A DNA stretch of 63,153 bases from Acidobacteriota bacterium (GTDB taxonomy: Bacteria; Acidobacteriota; Blastocatellia; RBC074): positions 1-63,153 of the forward strand of contig JAEUQO010000277.1 of assembly GCA_016789605.1 (NCBI GenBank), written 5' to 3'. The notes under the pieces are model-generated. The model searched no databases. It was not told where the DNA came from and saw only the letters and a program-made list of their open reading frames with translations. Of the stretch, positions 19,221-27,845 are shown one piece after another. Position 1 is the stretch's first letter, and every line of letters starts with the position of its first letter. The position numbers and the translations under genes are program-made.

Positions 19221-20081
19221 ATGAATTGTGAACGTTGCCAAACCGAGTTGGAAGATTTCCTGTATGGCGAATTGCCCGACGCACAGGCAGCGGAAATCCG
19301 CGCGCATCTGGCGTCGTGTGCGGAATGCGCCGCACTGCGTCAGGAGCTGGAACGGGAACAGGAGCTGTTTTCACAGTTTTATGAACAAACCGCGCTGGAA
19401 CCGAGCGGCGAAATGTGGGAAGCAATTCGCGCACGGTTACACGAAGAACCGCGTTCGGCTTTGTCGCCCAGTCAATCCGCCCCGGGGTGGCGCACCTGGT
19501 TGCGCGAATCGTCGTTTGCCTGGTTATTGCAACCTGCCTTGTTACGACAGGCAGCATTTGCTGTCCTCTTGATCACCTTATCCGTGGCCGCGACAAGCTA
19601 CTTCCTCAAACGCGGGGGAGACACCAACCAGAATCTGGCGCAAAATACCGGCCCGGCAGCGTCCCCTAGCGTCACACAGACGCCCGCTGTGACCGTGACA
19701 CCTGCGCCGCCGTCTTTCAAACAATCCGCGACACCGGAAACGACGGTCGCACAAACGACAACACAACCGAAAACGGCTTTGCCGGTGGCTGTCCCGCGCC
19801 AACTGAGCGAGCAGGAACTGATGAGCCAACAAATCGCCCGCGCCGCGCGCGAATACGAAAAGGCCATCAAATTGCTGGGTCAGGCGATTGCCAAACGGCG
19901 TGACGGAATGGACCAAAACGTTTTCAAACAGTATGAAAGCAGCTTGGCTTTGATCAACGATTCGCTGGCGACCAGCCGCCGCGCTTTGCGTGAACGGCCA
20001 GACGATCTGGCTGCCGGACAGTTTTTATTGGCGGCCTATGCCAAAAAAGTCGAATTGATGCAGGAAATCGCACTGCAATAA
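19221..20081 (+). CDS. Anti-sigma factor with zinc finger (zf-HC2) and one membrane helix
   Basis: The 286-residue protein starts with an anti-sigma zinc-binding domain: MNCERCQTELEDFLYGEL, then the His-x3-Cys-x2-Cys site in HLASCAECAALRQ (residues about 32-42). A transmembrane helix lies near residues 112-132 (LRQAAFAVLLITLSVAATSY). The remainder is a Thr/Pro/Gln-rich linker and a helical end (about 195-286) predicted to be outside the cytoplasm, AAREYEKAIKLLGQAIAKR. Its position directly after the ECF sigma gene supports inhibition of that sigma at the membrane, with release on an envelope signal. Confidence 0.87.
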   Translation: MNCERCQTELEDFLYGELPDAQAAEIRAHLASCAECAALRQELEREQELFSQFYEQTALEPSGEMWEAIRARLHEEPRSALSPSQSAPGWRTWLRESSFAWLLQPALLRQAAFAVLLITLSVAATSYFLKRGGDTNQNLAQNTGPAASPSVTQTPAVTVTPAPPSFKQSATPETTVAQTTTQPKTALPVAVPRQLSEQELMSQQIARAAREYEKAIKLLGQAIAKRRDGMDQNVFKQYESSLALINDSLATSRRALRERPDDLAAGQFLLAAYAKKVELMQEIALQ

Positions 20082-20109
20082 CGAACGTCAAAGAGAGAAG
20101 ATTACGGAG

Positions 20110-21399
20110 ATGAAATTCAGTGGAGTGGGAACAATCAGGTTTGCAGTGCTGCTGGTCGCACTTGTCGGCGCGCTGGTTTGGCGACACGACGTAACAGACG
20201 TCGCGGCGCAAACGCCAGCCGCGCACGAATTGCACGAGACCTATGACCTGGCCGTCGGCGGCACGGTCGCCGTCAGCAATGTCAGCGGTTACATCCGCAT
20301 CACCAGTTGGGAAGAAAACCGCGTCAAGGTGGACGCCATCAAACGCGGCCGCAATCAGGACGATGCCGCTCTGGTCGAGATTCAAGTCATCGCCCAACCC
20401 AATCGCGTGGAATTGCGCACCATCTATCCGCGCGGACGGTCAAACAACACCTGGGTGGACTACGACGTAAAAGTCCCGCGCTCGGCCATTCTCAATTCGC
20501 TGAGTTCGATCAGCGGCGACATCACCGTCAGCGATTCGGTGGCGCGCGTGACGGCGCGTTCCACCAGCGGAAACGTCACCGTGCGCGAAGTCACCGGCGA
20601 TGCCTTTCTGACCACGACCAGCGGCAACATCAGAGCCGATCGCATCGGCGGCGCATTGACCATCGGTACCAACAGCGGCGAATTGTTCATCGGTGAAGTC
20701 AATTCCACGCTCAACGCACGCAGCCTGAGCAGCAACATTCGTGTCACGGGCGTGCGCGACGATGTCACGGCCAATACGCTCAGTGGCAATGTCGAGCTAA
20801 AACGAATCGGCGGACGCGCCACTGCGCGCTCTACCAGTGGCCTGGTCACCATCAATGATGTCGGAGGCGATGTCGTGGCCGACAGTACCTCTGACAGCGT
20901 CACCGTGACCGACGTGCGTGGACGCGTCACAGCCAACACGCTCAGCGGTAACGTCATCATCCGTCAGGCACAGGAAGGCGTGCGCGCCACCGCCGTCAGC
21001 GGCTCTATCCAACTGACCGATGTCAAAGGCCGTATCGAGGTCAACTCGACCAGCGACGAAGTCATTCTGACCAACATTGACAGCCGCGACGTGGTCGCCA
21101 AAAGCAACAGCGGCAGCGTGCGTTTTACGGGCAAAATCTATGACGACGGACGGTATGAATTTGTCAGCTTCAGCAGCGAAGTGCTGTTGCTGGTGCCGCC
21201 TGACAGCAATTTCAACCTGACCGCCACCAGTCACAGCGGTTCGATCAACACCGAATTTCCGTTACAACTCGGGCCAGGCTCGAAACTGGGTGAACGCGGC
21301 GCGATCACGGGCACGATCGGCAAAGGCGGCGCAGAAGTGCGCGCGGCCAGTTTCAGCGGCAGCGTCATCATCCGCAAAAATCCTGCGGCGCATCGCTGA
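20110..21399 (+). CDS. DUF4097 family beta-solenoid protein, exported
   Basis: The 429-residue product begins with a signal or anchor segment (TIRFAVLLVALVGALVW). An N-terminal DUF4097 beta domain (GGTVAVSNVSGYIRITSWEE) is followed by a long regular repeat of about 20-22 residues per turn with cores like ARSTSGNVTVREVTG, ANTLSGNVELKRIGG and ADSTSDSVTVTDVRG. That is a right-handed beta-helix pattern from about residue 120 to 340. DUF4097 proteins often sit beside ECF or anti-sigma pairs, and the biochemical role is not known. GGAG precedes the start. It is the third gene of the sigma operon and is paired with a second, shorter DUF4097 protein. Confidence 0.82.
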   Translation: MKFSGVGTIRFAVLLVALVGALVWRHDVTDVAAQTPAAHELHETYDLAVGGTVAVSNVSGYIRITSWEENRVKVDAIKRGRNQDDAALVEIQVIAQPNRVELRTIYPRGRSNNTWVDYDVKVPRSAILNSLSSISGDITVSDSVARVTARSTSGNVTVREVTGDAFLTTTSGNIRADRIGGALTIGTNSGELFIGEVNSTLNARSLSSNIRVTGVRDDVTANTLSGNVELKRIGGRATARSTSGLVTINDVGGDVVADSTSDSVTVTDVRGRVTANTLSGNVIIRQAQEGVRATAVSGSIQLTDVKGRIEVNSTSDEVILTNIDSRDVVAKSNSGSVRFTGKIYDDGRYEFVSFSSEVLLLVPPDSNFNLTATSHSGSINTEFPLQLGPGSKLGERGAITGTIGKGGAEVRAASFSGSVIIRKNPAAHR

Positions 21400-21484
21400 G
21401 CCAGAAGAAATTTCGCGGCGCCGCAAAAATATCTGCAACGATTGGTTGCGTTGGCGCACTTACCCAACGGGAGGAATCACAACT

Positions 21485-22252
21485 ATGCAAATCATCGCTT
21501 CAATGTTGCTGAGCGCCGTGCTCGGCTTTTTCTTCACACTGACGCCCAATGTCTTTCAGGGCGGCGAAGTTAATGAACAAGTCAACAAATCCACCACGCT
21601 GGCTCCGGGGTCGAACGTGCGCATCAGTGGCATCAATGGCCGTGTCAGCATCGAAACCTGGGACGGCGAACAAGCGGAAATCAACATCACCATTAAAGCT
21701 TCGGATCGCGAAGCAATGGAGCGCCGCCCGTTGCTGGTGGATTACACGGCCAACAGCTTGACCATTCGCACCGAAAACGACCGCGAAGGCAAAGGCTGGG
21801 GCCGCGAACGTGGCTGGGTGCGGCACGATGTCCGCCTGAAATTGCCGCGCGCCATTGATTTGAAAGTGAACGGCGTGAATGGCGCGGTCAATGTCGGGCA
21901 GATCACGGGCGTCGCTGAGCTCAGCGGTATTAACGGGCGCGTGGATGTCGCGCAAGCCGGTACCGCGTCGCAATTGAGCGGCATCAACGGGCGCACGTCC
22001 ATTACGTTGTTGCGGTTGGGCGACGGCGGGTTGCGCGTCAGCGGCATCAATGGCGGCGTTGAAATCGGGTTGCCTGCCACCGCCAACGCAGACGTTGACG
22101 TCAGCGGCATCAACGGCGGCGTTGACAGCGATTTGCCGATCACCGTCATCGGTGAAATGCGCCGTGGACAATTGCGCGGCAAATTGGGCGCAGGCGGTCC
22201 GGCGATCCGCGTCAGCGGCATCAATGGCGGCGTGACCTTGCGACGCAACTAA
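21485..22252 (+). CDS. Short DUF4097-type protein with SGING repeats
   Basis: The 255-residue exported protein has a hydrophobic N-terminus (MQIIASMLLSAVLGFFFTL) and a body of short beta repeats. The motif S/N-G-I/V-N-G occurs seven times (for example ISGINGRVSIE, VNGVNGAVNV, LSGINGRVDV, VSGINGGVEI, VSGINGGVTL), mostly at intervals of about 15-28 residues, so each repeat probably forms one coil of a solenoid. ATG 21485 has GGGAGGAATC upstream; a longer frame from 21290 runs through the end of the previous gene and is rejected. It is the last gene of the sigma operon, ended by the hairpin at 22287-22339. A structural or scaffold role in the envelope is plausible but unproven. Confidence 0.8.
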   Translation: MQIIASMLLSAVLGFFFTLTPNVFQGGEVNEQVNKSTTLAPGSNVRISGINGRVSIETWDGEQAEINITIKASDREAMERRPLLVDYTANSLTIRTENDREGKGWGRERGWVRHDVRLKLPRAIDLKVNGVNGAVNVGQITGVAELSGINGRVDVAQAGTASQLSGINGRTSITLLRLGDGGLRVSGINGGVEIGLPATANADVDVSGINGGVDSDLPITVIGEMRRGQLRGKLGAGGPAIRVSGINGGVTLRRN

Positions 22253-22286
22253 AGCTGATTTCGTAATACGCCAGACAATGACTGGC

Positions 22287-22339
22287 AAAAAACAGCGGGC
22301 GAAAAAAGGCGTAGGCCTCTTTTTCCGCCCGCTGTTTTT
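22287..22339. terminator. Bidirectional terminator between convergent genes
   Basis: AAAAACAGCGGGCG pairs with CGCCCGCTGTTTTT, and an inner GAAAAA/TTTTTC extends the stem. A-run and T-run at the two ends allow it to work in both directions. It separates the DUF4097 gene (plus, ends 22252) from the TonB receptor gene (minus, ends 22356). Confidence 0.9.
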
Positions 22340-22355
22340 CTGCCGCTTACTCCCA

Positions 22356-24686
22356 CTAGTCTTTCGCGCCTAGCCGAAACGTAATTCCCGCCGTCACCGT
22401 GCGCGGATAGCCGGGCGTTGCGTGAATGCGCGCCACCGGATCAAGTCCTGGGCGCACCCGCGATTCAAAATAATTCTGCGTCTCGAAATAGCGTTTGCCC
22501 GTCAGGTTATCCAGCGAAAAGTTGAATTCCAGCCAACGGTGCAACCGTTTGTTCACGCTCAAATCCACGACATCAAATCCGGCGGCGCGAATGCCGGGGT
22601 CTTCGCCATCCAACCGGTAATTGTTGATGTGCCGATAGCGCAACGACCCGCTAAAGCCCTGCCAGCCAGCCAACGTCAAGGCCGCATTGCTGATGAATTG
22701 CGGCGCGCTGTCGACGTAAAGCCGTGGCATAGTTCCGCGATAAAACGCATTCATCACTTTGGTGAAACCGCCATTAAAGCTCAAGGCGCGCGTCAGTTTG
22801 ACCGCCAGCTTTGCCTCTGCGCCATATGCGCGGCTCGGTCCTTTGAATTCAAAGCTGCCGTCATCCGGGATGTAAACCTGCTCGTTCGACCGATCAATCA
22901 GGAACAAGTCCGTTGCGAGCGACAAACGCCCGAAATGGTGCGCCGTGCCGACCTGATAAAAATCCGTCGTTGAGACTTTTGGCCCTGCAGGCTGTTGCAC
23001 CACGCCACGCGCATCCTGGCTGGAAATACCGCGTCCATAATTGAAATACATCGTCAGCGGAACGCGTTCTGACGGCGTGACCGCAAGATTGAATTTCGGC
23101 TGTACCTGTGATGCGCCTTGCATGCCTGATGCCGTCGCTGTCACACGATCTTCGACCTTGAAACGGAAGTAGTCATAGCGCAACCCGGCTTCCAGATGCA
23201 CGTGCCCGCGCCACAGATCAATGCCCTGTTGCACATAGCCCGCGACGTTTGTGACGCGCGCATTGGCTTTGCTGGCCACCGCAAATGGCGCACGCGCTAT
23301 TGCGTTGTCCAAGCCGACGTTAATCTGATTGTCGTGGTAATTTGCGCCAACGTTGAGCAAGGCGCGTTGCCCGAACAATTTATACGGTTGCAAAAACTGT
23401 GCGTTGACGCCTTCCTGCAAACGCGAATCGTGCTGCACAATTTCATCGCCATTCACTTCGTCATTGAGAAAGAACGTGAAGTTGGAATACAGATCAAACA
23501 ATGATCGCGCGACAAAACCATCCAGTTTGAAAACGCCGTTCTTCTCGGTCTCTTGCCGAAAATAAGCGCTGGCCACGCCTGTGCGCACACGTCCGCCGTT
23601 TTCCGGGTCAATAAATCCGAACCGATCCAGTCGCCCGGCAAACACTTCATCCAGCGGAATCTGCCCCGACGAGGTAAAGTCATTGCGCCCCAAATTGAAC
23701 TTGAAACCAAGCGCGCGCTTGTCATTTAGTTTGTGGACGTAATTTCCGGTCAGGTTGTCGCGTTTGTAAGCCAGTGGATTTTTGAACGGGCCGTCGGTGC
23801 GCGAGCCTTCGTACGCCAACAATGCGTCACCGGATTTCAGTTTCGGGCTGTACGCGGCAAAAGTGCGAAACGTATCAAACGAACCGCCCTGAAAGCGTGC
23901 CGTCACTTGTTCAGGCAAAGACTCTTTCAACCGTATGTGCACCACGCCAAGCCCGGAAAAATCACCATACTGGGCGCTGAAGGGACCATTGAGAATGTCT
24001 ACGTCTTGCACCAGTTCCGGCGTCAGTGATTTCAATTGCCCCAGATAACCTTGCCCGTGTCCTTGCGTTCCCTGATTCTGCTGGAAGTTATCCACCAGCA
24101 CTTTTAAGCCACCGTTGACGCCGCCGTGATCCAGATTGAATCCGAAGCGGCGAATTTCCAGCGACTTGCCGCCGCCTTCGTGTTGCCCGGCATTGATGCC
24201 GGCATCGAGCGTGTGAAACACCTGATCGTCGCGCGAAAAGAGCGTGTCGCGATAAATGGGGTCATTGCGCCGGTCAATTGTCGGATCAAGTTGCGTGGCG
24301 GAAATGATTAACCCTTCGTGAATCGCAGGAATCACATAGGTCACTTCCAGCCGCAAGTTTTCGCTTACGTCTGCGGCCGCAATCGCTTTTTCCAGCGCGG
24401 CAAGATTGCGACCGTAAACTTTCAGCACAAGGGCAGATCGCGCCACATTCAACTGAAAACGGCCTTCCTCATCGCTTTGCACGCGTTGTTCGCCCGCCGC
24501 CGAATGCACGGCAATCGTCACGCCCGGCACGACTTCGTTCTTGCTCGTAACCACCACACCAGAGAGAACGCGTGTAGCGGTTAGCGGTGTCTGGCCAACA
24601 ACGCCGGGCACGGCAAACGCCAACCAAAATAGCGCGCATAAACCAAGGTGCAACCTTACCAAGCGGGTTAAACGGGGGGTAAACAT
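22356..24686 (-). CDS. TonB-dependent receptor with CarboxypepD_reg-like N-terminal domain
   Basis: The 776-residue outer-membrane protein has a signal peptide (about 1-31). A carboxypeptidase-regulatory-like domain covers about 41-90 (LSGVVVTSKNEVVPGVTIAV, then DEEGRFQLNV). The plug covers about 125-260 (IRRFGFNLDHGGVNGGLKVL and the NGPFSAQYGDFSGLGVVHI segment), and a 22-strand-type barrel runs to the end (LDNLTGKRYFETQNYFESR, then TAGITFRLGAKD). Such receptors import large or scarce ligands using TonB energy; the ligand is unknown. AAAGGAG lies 7 nt before the start. It follows the HupE-like gene by about 100 bp in a five-gene minus-strand run, so it may take up a metal or metal complex. 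That link is inference. Confidence 0.9.
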   Translation of the reverse strand: MFTPRLTRLVRLHLGLCALFWLAFAVPGVVGQTPLTATRVLSGVVVTSKNEVVPGVTIAVHSAAGEQRVQSDEEGRFQLNVARSALVLKVYGRNLAALEKAIAAADVSENLRLEVTYVIPAIHEGLIISATQLDPTIDRRNDPIYRDTLFSRDDQVFHTLDAGINAGQHEGGGKSLEIRRFGFNLDHGGVNGGLKVLVDNFQQNQGTQGHGQGYLGQLKSLTPELVQDVDILNGPFSAQYGDFSGLGVVHIRLKESLPEQVTARFQGGSFDTFRTFAAYSPKLKSGDALLAYEGSRTDGPFKNPLAYKRDNLTGNYVHKLNDKRALGFKFNLGRNDFTSSGQIPLDEVFAGRLDRFGFIDPENGGRVRTGVASAYFRQETEKNGVFKLDGFVARSLFDLYSNFTFFLNDEVNGDEIVQHDSRLQEGVNAQFLQPYKLFGQRALLNVGANYHDNQINVGLDNAIARAPFAVASKANARVTNVAGYVQQGIDLWRGHVHLEAGLRYDYFRFKVEDRVTATASGMQGASQVQPKFNLAVTPSERVPLTMYFNYGRGISSQDARGVVQQPAGPKVSTTDFYQVGTAHHFGRLSLATDLFLIDRSNEQVYIPDDGSFEFKGPSRAYGAEAKLAVKLTRALSFNGGFTKVMNAFYRGTMPRLYVDSAPQFISNAALTLAGWQGFSGSLRYRHINNYRLDGEDPGIRAAGFDVVDLSVNKRLHRWLEFNFSLDNLTGKRYFETQNYFESRVRPGLDPVARIHATPGYPRTVTAGITFRLGAKD

Positions 24687-24787
24687 CTCATTCTCCTTTG
24701 AGAAAACGATTTGGCGGCAAAATTTCTGGCGACCTTAGCGACAGGTGACGCTGGCCAATCGTTTCGTTTGAATTTGTCTGTGTCGCG

Positions 24788-25900
24788 TTAGAACAAGGTT
24801 CGTTGCACCAACCAGTAACCGCCAGCCAATGCCACCAACAACGAACAGGCTGGCACATAACGCGGAACAAATGCTGGCTGTTGGCGCAACTTCCAAATCA
24901 AGGGCAAGACCAGTGCGGCAATGCCGATTTGTCCCAGCTCTACGCCCAGATTGAAGGTCAGCAACGGCATCACCACATTGCCGTCAGCGCCGATCCCCAA
25001 TTCACGCAAGACGCCCGCAAAGCCAAAACCGTGAATCAGGCCAAAAGCAAATGTCAGTAACCAGCGGCCTTTGATTTCGCGGCGAAACAGATTTTCGATG
25101 CCGACATAAATAATCGAAACGGCAATCAACGGTTCGACGATGTTGGCGGGCAGGTTCACCCAATTCAAGGTCGCCAGCGCCAACGTAATCGAGTGCGCAA
25201 TCGTGAATGAAGTGATGATTTTCAAAGCTTCGCGTAAGCGGCTGCCTGCCAGCAAAAGCGCCAACAAAAACGCCAGATGATCAAAGCCGGTCAGAATATG
25301 TTCGATTCCCAACAGCAAAAAGCCCCAAAAAGTTTGCGGCTTCGTATGTCCAGCGAGCGTCGCCAGCTCAAGCTCATACAAATCATTACTGGCATCGAGC
25401 AAACGCGCGCCCAGCGTTTCGCCCGTGGCAGCGCGCAAAGTCAAAAACTGTTTGTGCCCCAACGCCAAACGCGCGGGCAACAACGAACGCAATTGCATTC
25501 GTGCGCCTGCGACTGCGGCAAACGTCAGCTCGCAATGCACCGCGTTGCTGTCGTCAGTCGTAACCTGCACTTTATGTAACGGCAAGGGATGACCGTCCGA
25601 GATAAGCACCACCGTCTCTTGCATCAAAGCCTGCAACGCTGATTGCGCAGTCGCCAATTCTCCTGCCGACACCTGCCCATCGCCATCCGTATCAAGTTTC
25701 ACCAGCGGCTCAATGTCCTGTCGCGCATATGTCATGCGCACGTGTAACTGGTCGCCGACCAACTTCAGCTCTGCGGCGCTCAGCCCCGGATCGTGAGCCA
25801 ACACGGCAACGGCAGCCGTCATTAAAAACACCAACAGCAAACAAATGCTGGGCAGCCAACGCAACACCCAATCGGGCAGACGATTCGCAAAATTCTTCAT
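24788..25900 (-). CDS. HupE/UreJ-like membrane protein with an EF-hand calcium site
   Basis: The protein is about 370 residues. After a signal/anchor (about 14-35), a soluble domain (36-205) contains a perfect 12-residue EF-hand loop at about residues 70-81 (DTDGDGQVSAGE, acidic at positions 1, 3, 5 and 12). The C-terminal 165 residues form about six helices with the HupE/UreJ_2 signatures GIEHILTGFDHLAFLLALL, IAHSITLALA and GLIHGFGFAGVL, whose conserved His, Glu and Asp suggest metal handling. HupE and UreJ proteins are proposed nickel or cobalt permeases. The start at 25900 is preferred; ATG 25912 is also possible, and an upstream frame to 26047 is not supported. Its neighbours are a TonB receptor and a DUF4331 protein. 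Confidence 0.82.
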   Translation of the reverse strand: MKNFANRLPDWVLRWLPSICLLLVFLMTAAVAVLAHDPGLSAAELKLVGDQLHVRMTYARQDIEPLVKLDTDGDGQVSAGELATAQSALQALMQETVVLISDGHPLPLHKVQVTTDDSNAVHCELTFAAVAGARMQLRSLLPARLALGHKQFLTLRAATGETLGARLLDASNDLYELELATLAGHTKPQTFWGFLLLGIEHILTGFDHLAFLLALLLAGSRLREALKIITSFTIAHSITLALATLNWVNLPANIVEPLIAVSIIYVGIENLFRREIKGRWLLTFAFGLIHGFGFAGVLRELGIGADGNVVMPLLTFNLGVELGQIGIAALVLPLIWKLRQQPAFVPRYVPACSLLVALAGGYWLVQRTLF

Positions 25901-26055
25901 GACGTCTCTCATCTCACAAAGAAAAACAGGCAACGCAAGATCACCTAACGTGTCCCCAACAGCTACCAACCTTGCGTTGCCCATTACCTCACCGGACTGG
26001 TCTGACTCGTTCGCCAACCGTCGACCAGCCGGTGAAGACTCATCCATCGTGCGCT

Positions 26056-27603
26056 TTATTTGTTGGCAAAGCCGACGATGGCGCGACCGTTTTGTGGCGT
26101 GGGTTCATAAGGAAACACCTTGTTGAATCCCAGTTCGTTGCCTGTCACACCGTCGTAATTGCCACGGAACGGATCATTGATTTTCAGGTTAGCCGGGTCG
26201 CGCAAATCGCTGAGCAACGCGATCACGGCGATATCCACCACGTCGTCGCCAAAACGGCGGCCATTCGGCCAACCACCAGGCACGAAGCTCTTGCCCGCAG
26301 GCAAGCCCAGAAACTGGCTGGGCAAGCGGAACGGATGTCCGGCAGCCCGGCTTTCCAGGATGTCGCCACCGAAAATGCTCAGCCGCGAAAAGCCCGTGTC
26401 GTCAGGATTGGCCGAATCATTCGGCCCATTGCCGGCCAAACGCACCGGATCAGTCGAAAGATCAACCTTGATCAAATCAGGAATGTAAATCGCGGCGATG
26501 TCCGCACGACCTTTGTCAATCGCCAATTGCTGACCGCCTCCGATCAGCAGATTGATCAACGTGGCGAGTTCCGGGTTTTCGGCGTATTTGCGGAACAGTT
26601 GGCTGTCCGAGCTGGGGCTGGTGCGGCTGTAAGTGTCTTTGTCTTCCAACGCAATCAGACCTTCGTTGAAAAGCGGATTGCCTTGGCGAGCGACCTGCAC
26701 CCAGTTCGGACGGCGAATCACGTCAATGATGCCCCGGCCTTGCGCACAAGGAACCGCCATCTGCATGCGGCTGGTTGTGGCATACACGCCGACGGTTTGT
26801 TGATCGCCACCGAGTTCGTTCAAAGGAACGCGCAGCGTCATCAGGTGCAAGTTGAAGCCGCCTTGCGAGTCTTTGCCCGGGTTACGCAATTTCAGCAAGT
26901 CGAAAATGGATTGTATGTCGGCATAGAAACCATCATCGCGTTGACCGGCAAACGCCGTGTAACCAAGCGACAGGTCGGTAATGGCCTGCTGCGTGTATTT
27001 ATCCAGTTGGTCGCGCGTAGCCACGCCTTTGCGCGCGGGGTTTTCGCCGTTGTTGCCTTCGTTATAGAAGGGGGTGGCGTTGCCCTGGTTGTTGGGCGGC
27101 ACTTTGCCCGTGCCGAGCACAACCGTGCTGCCCGTGCGGTTGTCAATCTTTGACACCGTATAAGTTTGCGTCAGGTTCTGGCTGGCGTCATCAATGTCAT
27201 TGACCACACCCAGATAAGATTGCAACAGCGTCTTTTGATTCTTGAACGCGGTTTTGAACTGGAAGCGATAGGTCAGCGTCGGGCGGCCAGCGGCCACATC
27301 GCTGCCCAACGCCACGTGCATTTCATAACGCACGTCGTCATCAAAGTTGTATTTGTTCGGGCCGATGCCGGGGTTCTGGTGTGGATACACGCCCAATGCC
27401 AGCACCAGGGATTTGTTGCCATTGGCATCTGGCCGCACAAACGCATACACGTCAGTCGTGTTGGCCGATGGGTCACGCGTAATGAGTGGCGCATCCATGT
27501 GGCTGGACGCATACGCGTTCAACGAAAAGCTGGGCAGCAGCGCGATCATCCCAGCCAGTGCGAGCGTCAGCCCGCGTCTGAATTTCAGCTTCAGATTCTT
27601 CAT
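26056..27603 (-). CDS. DUF4331 domain-containing secreted protein
   Basis: The 515-residue product has a signal peptide (RRGLTLALAGMIALLPSFSLNA) and then the DUF4331 start SSHMDAPLITRDPSANTTDV, VYAFVRPDANGNKSLVLAL. Later conserved segments are DDVRYEMHVALGSDVAAG, GRGIIDVIRRPNWVQVARQG and NDSANPDDTGFSRL. DUF4331 proteins are large exported proteins of unknown function, and I recall them near HupE-like and TPR genes, as here. ATG 27603 has AGGAG about 10 nt upstream, so the longer frame to 27672 is rejected. An alpha/beta or enzymatic active site is not obvious. The DPSANTTDVYAF strand and several Asp/Asn-rich loops could bind a divalent ion. Confidence 0.85.
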   Translation of the reverse strand: MKNLKLKFRRGLTLALAGMIALLPSFSLNAYASSHMDAPLITRDPSANTTDVYAFVRPDANGNKSLVLALGVYPHQNPGIGPNKYNFDDDVRYEMHVALGSDVAAGRPTLTYRFQFKTAFKNQKTLLQSYLGVVNDIDDASQNLTQTYTVSKIDNRTGSTVVLGTGKVPPNNQGNATPFYNEGNNGENPARKGVATRDQLDKYTQQAITDLSLGYTAFAGQRDDGFYADIQSIFDLLKLRNPGKDSQGGFNLHLMTLRVPLNELGGDQQTVGVYATTSRMQMAVPCAQGRGIIDVIRRPNWVQVARQGNPLFNEGLIALEDKDTYSRTSPSSDSQLFRKYAENPELATLINLLIGGGQQLAIDKGRADIAAIYIPDLIKVDLSTDPVRLAGNGPNDSANPDDTGFSRLSIFGGDILESRAAGHPFRLPSQFLGLPAGKSFVPGGWPNGRRFGDDVVDIAVIALLSDLRDPANLKINDPFRGNYDGVTGNELGFNKVFPYEPTPQNGRAIVGFANK

Positions 27604-27845
27604 AGGTTTCCGACTCCTCTGGATGTTTGAGAGTTTTTGACAGACGCCAGCAATCAGCGCCTCAGCGGACACACGAACCCCAAGCCCGCCACTCGCGCGG
27701 CGGAAAATCCGCAGCTTCGTATGTCAGTTGTGAATAAAAGAGACCGATTCAACGCGACGTTTTTCTTGCCTGCTTGCCCCCTCATCGGTCAGGACACGGG
27801 ACAGAAACAAGCAAAACCAACGTGCGCTTGTCGGAGGAAAGCGGC

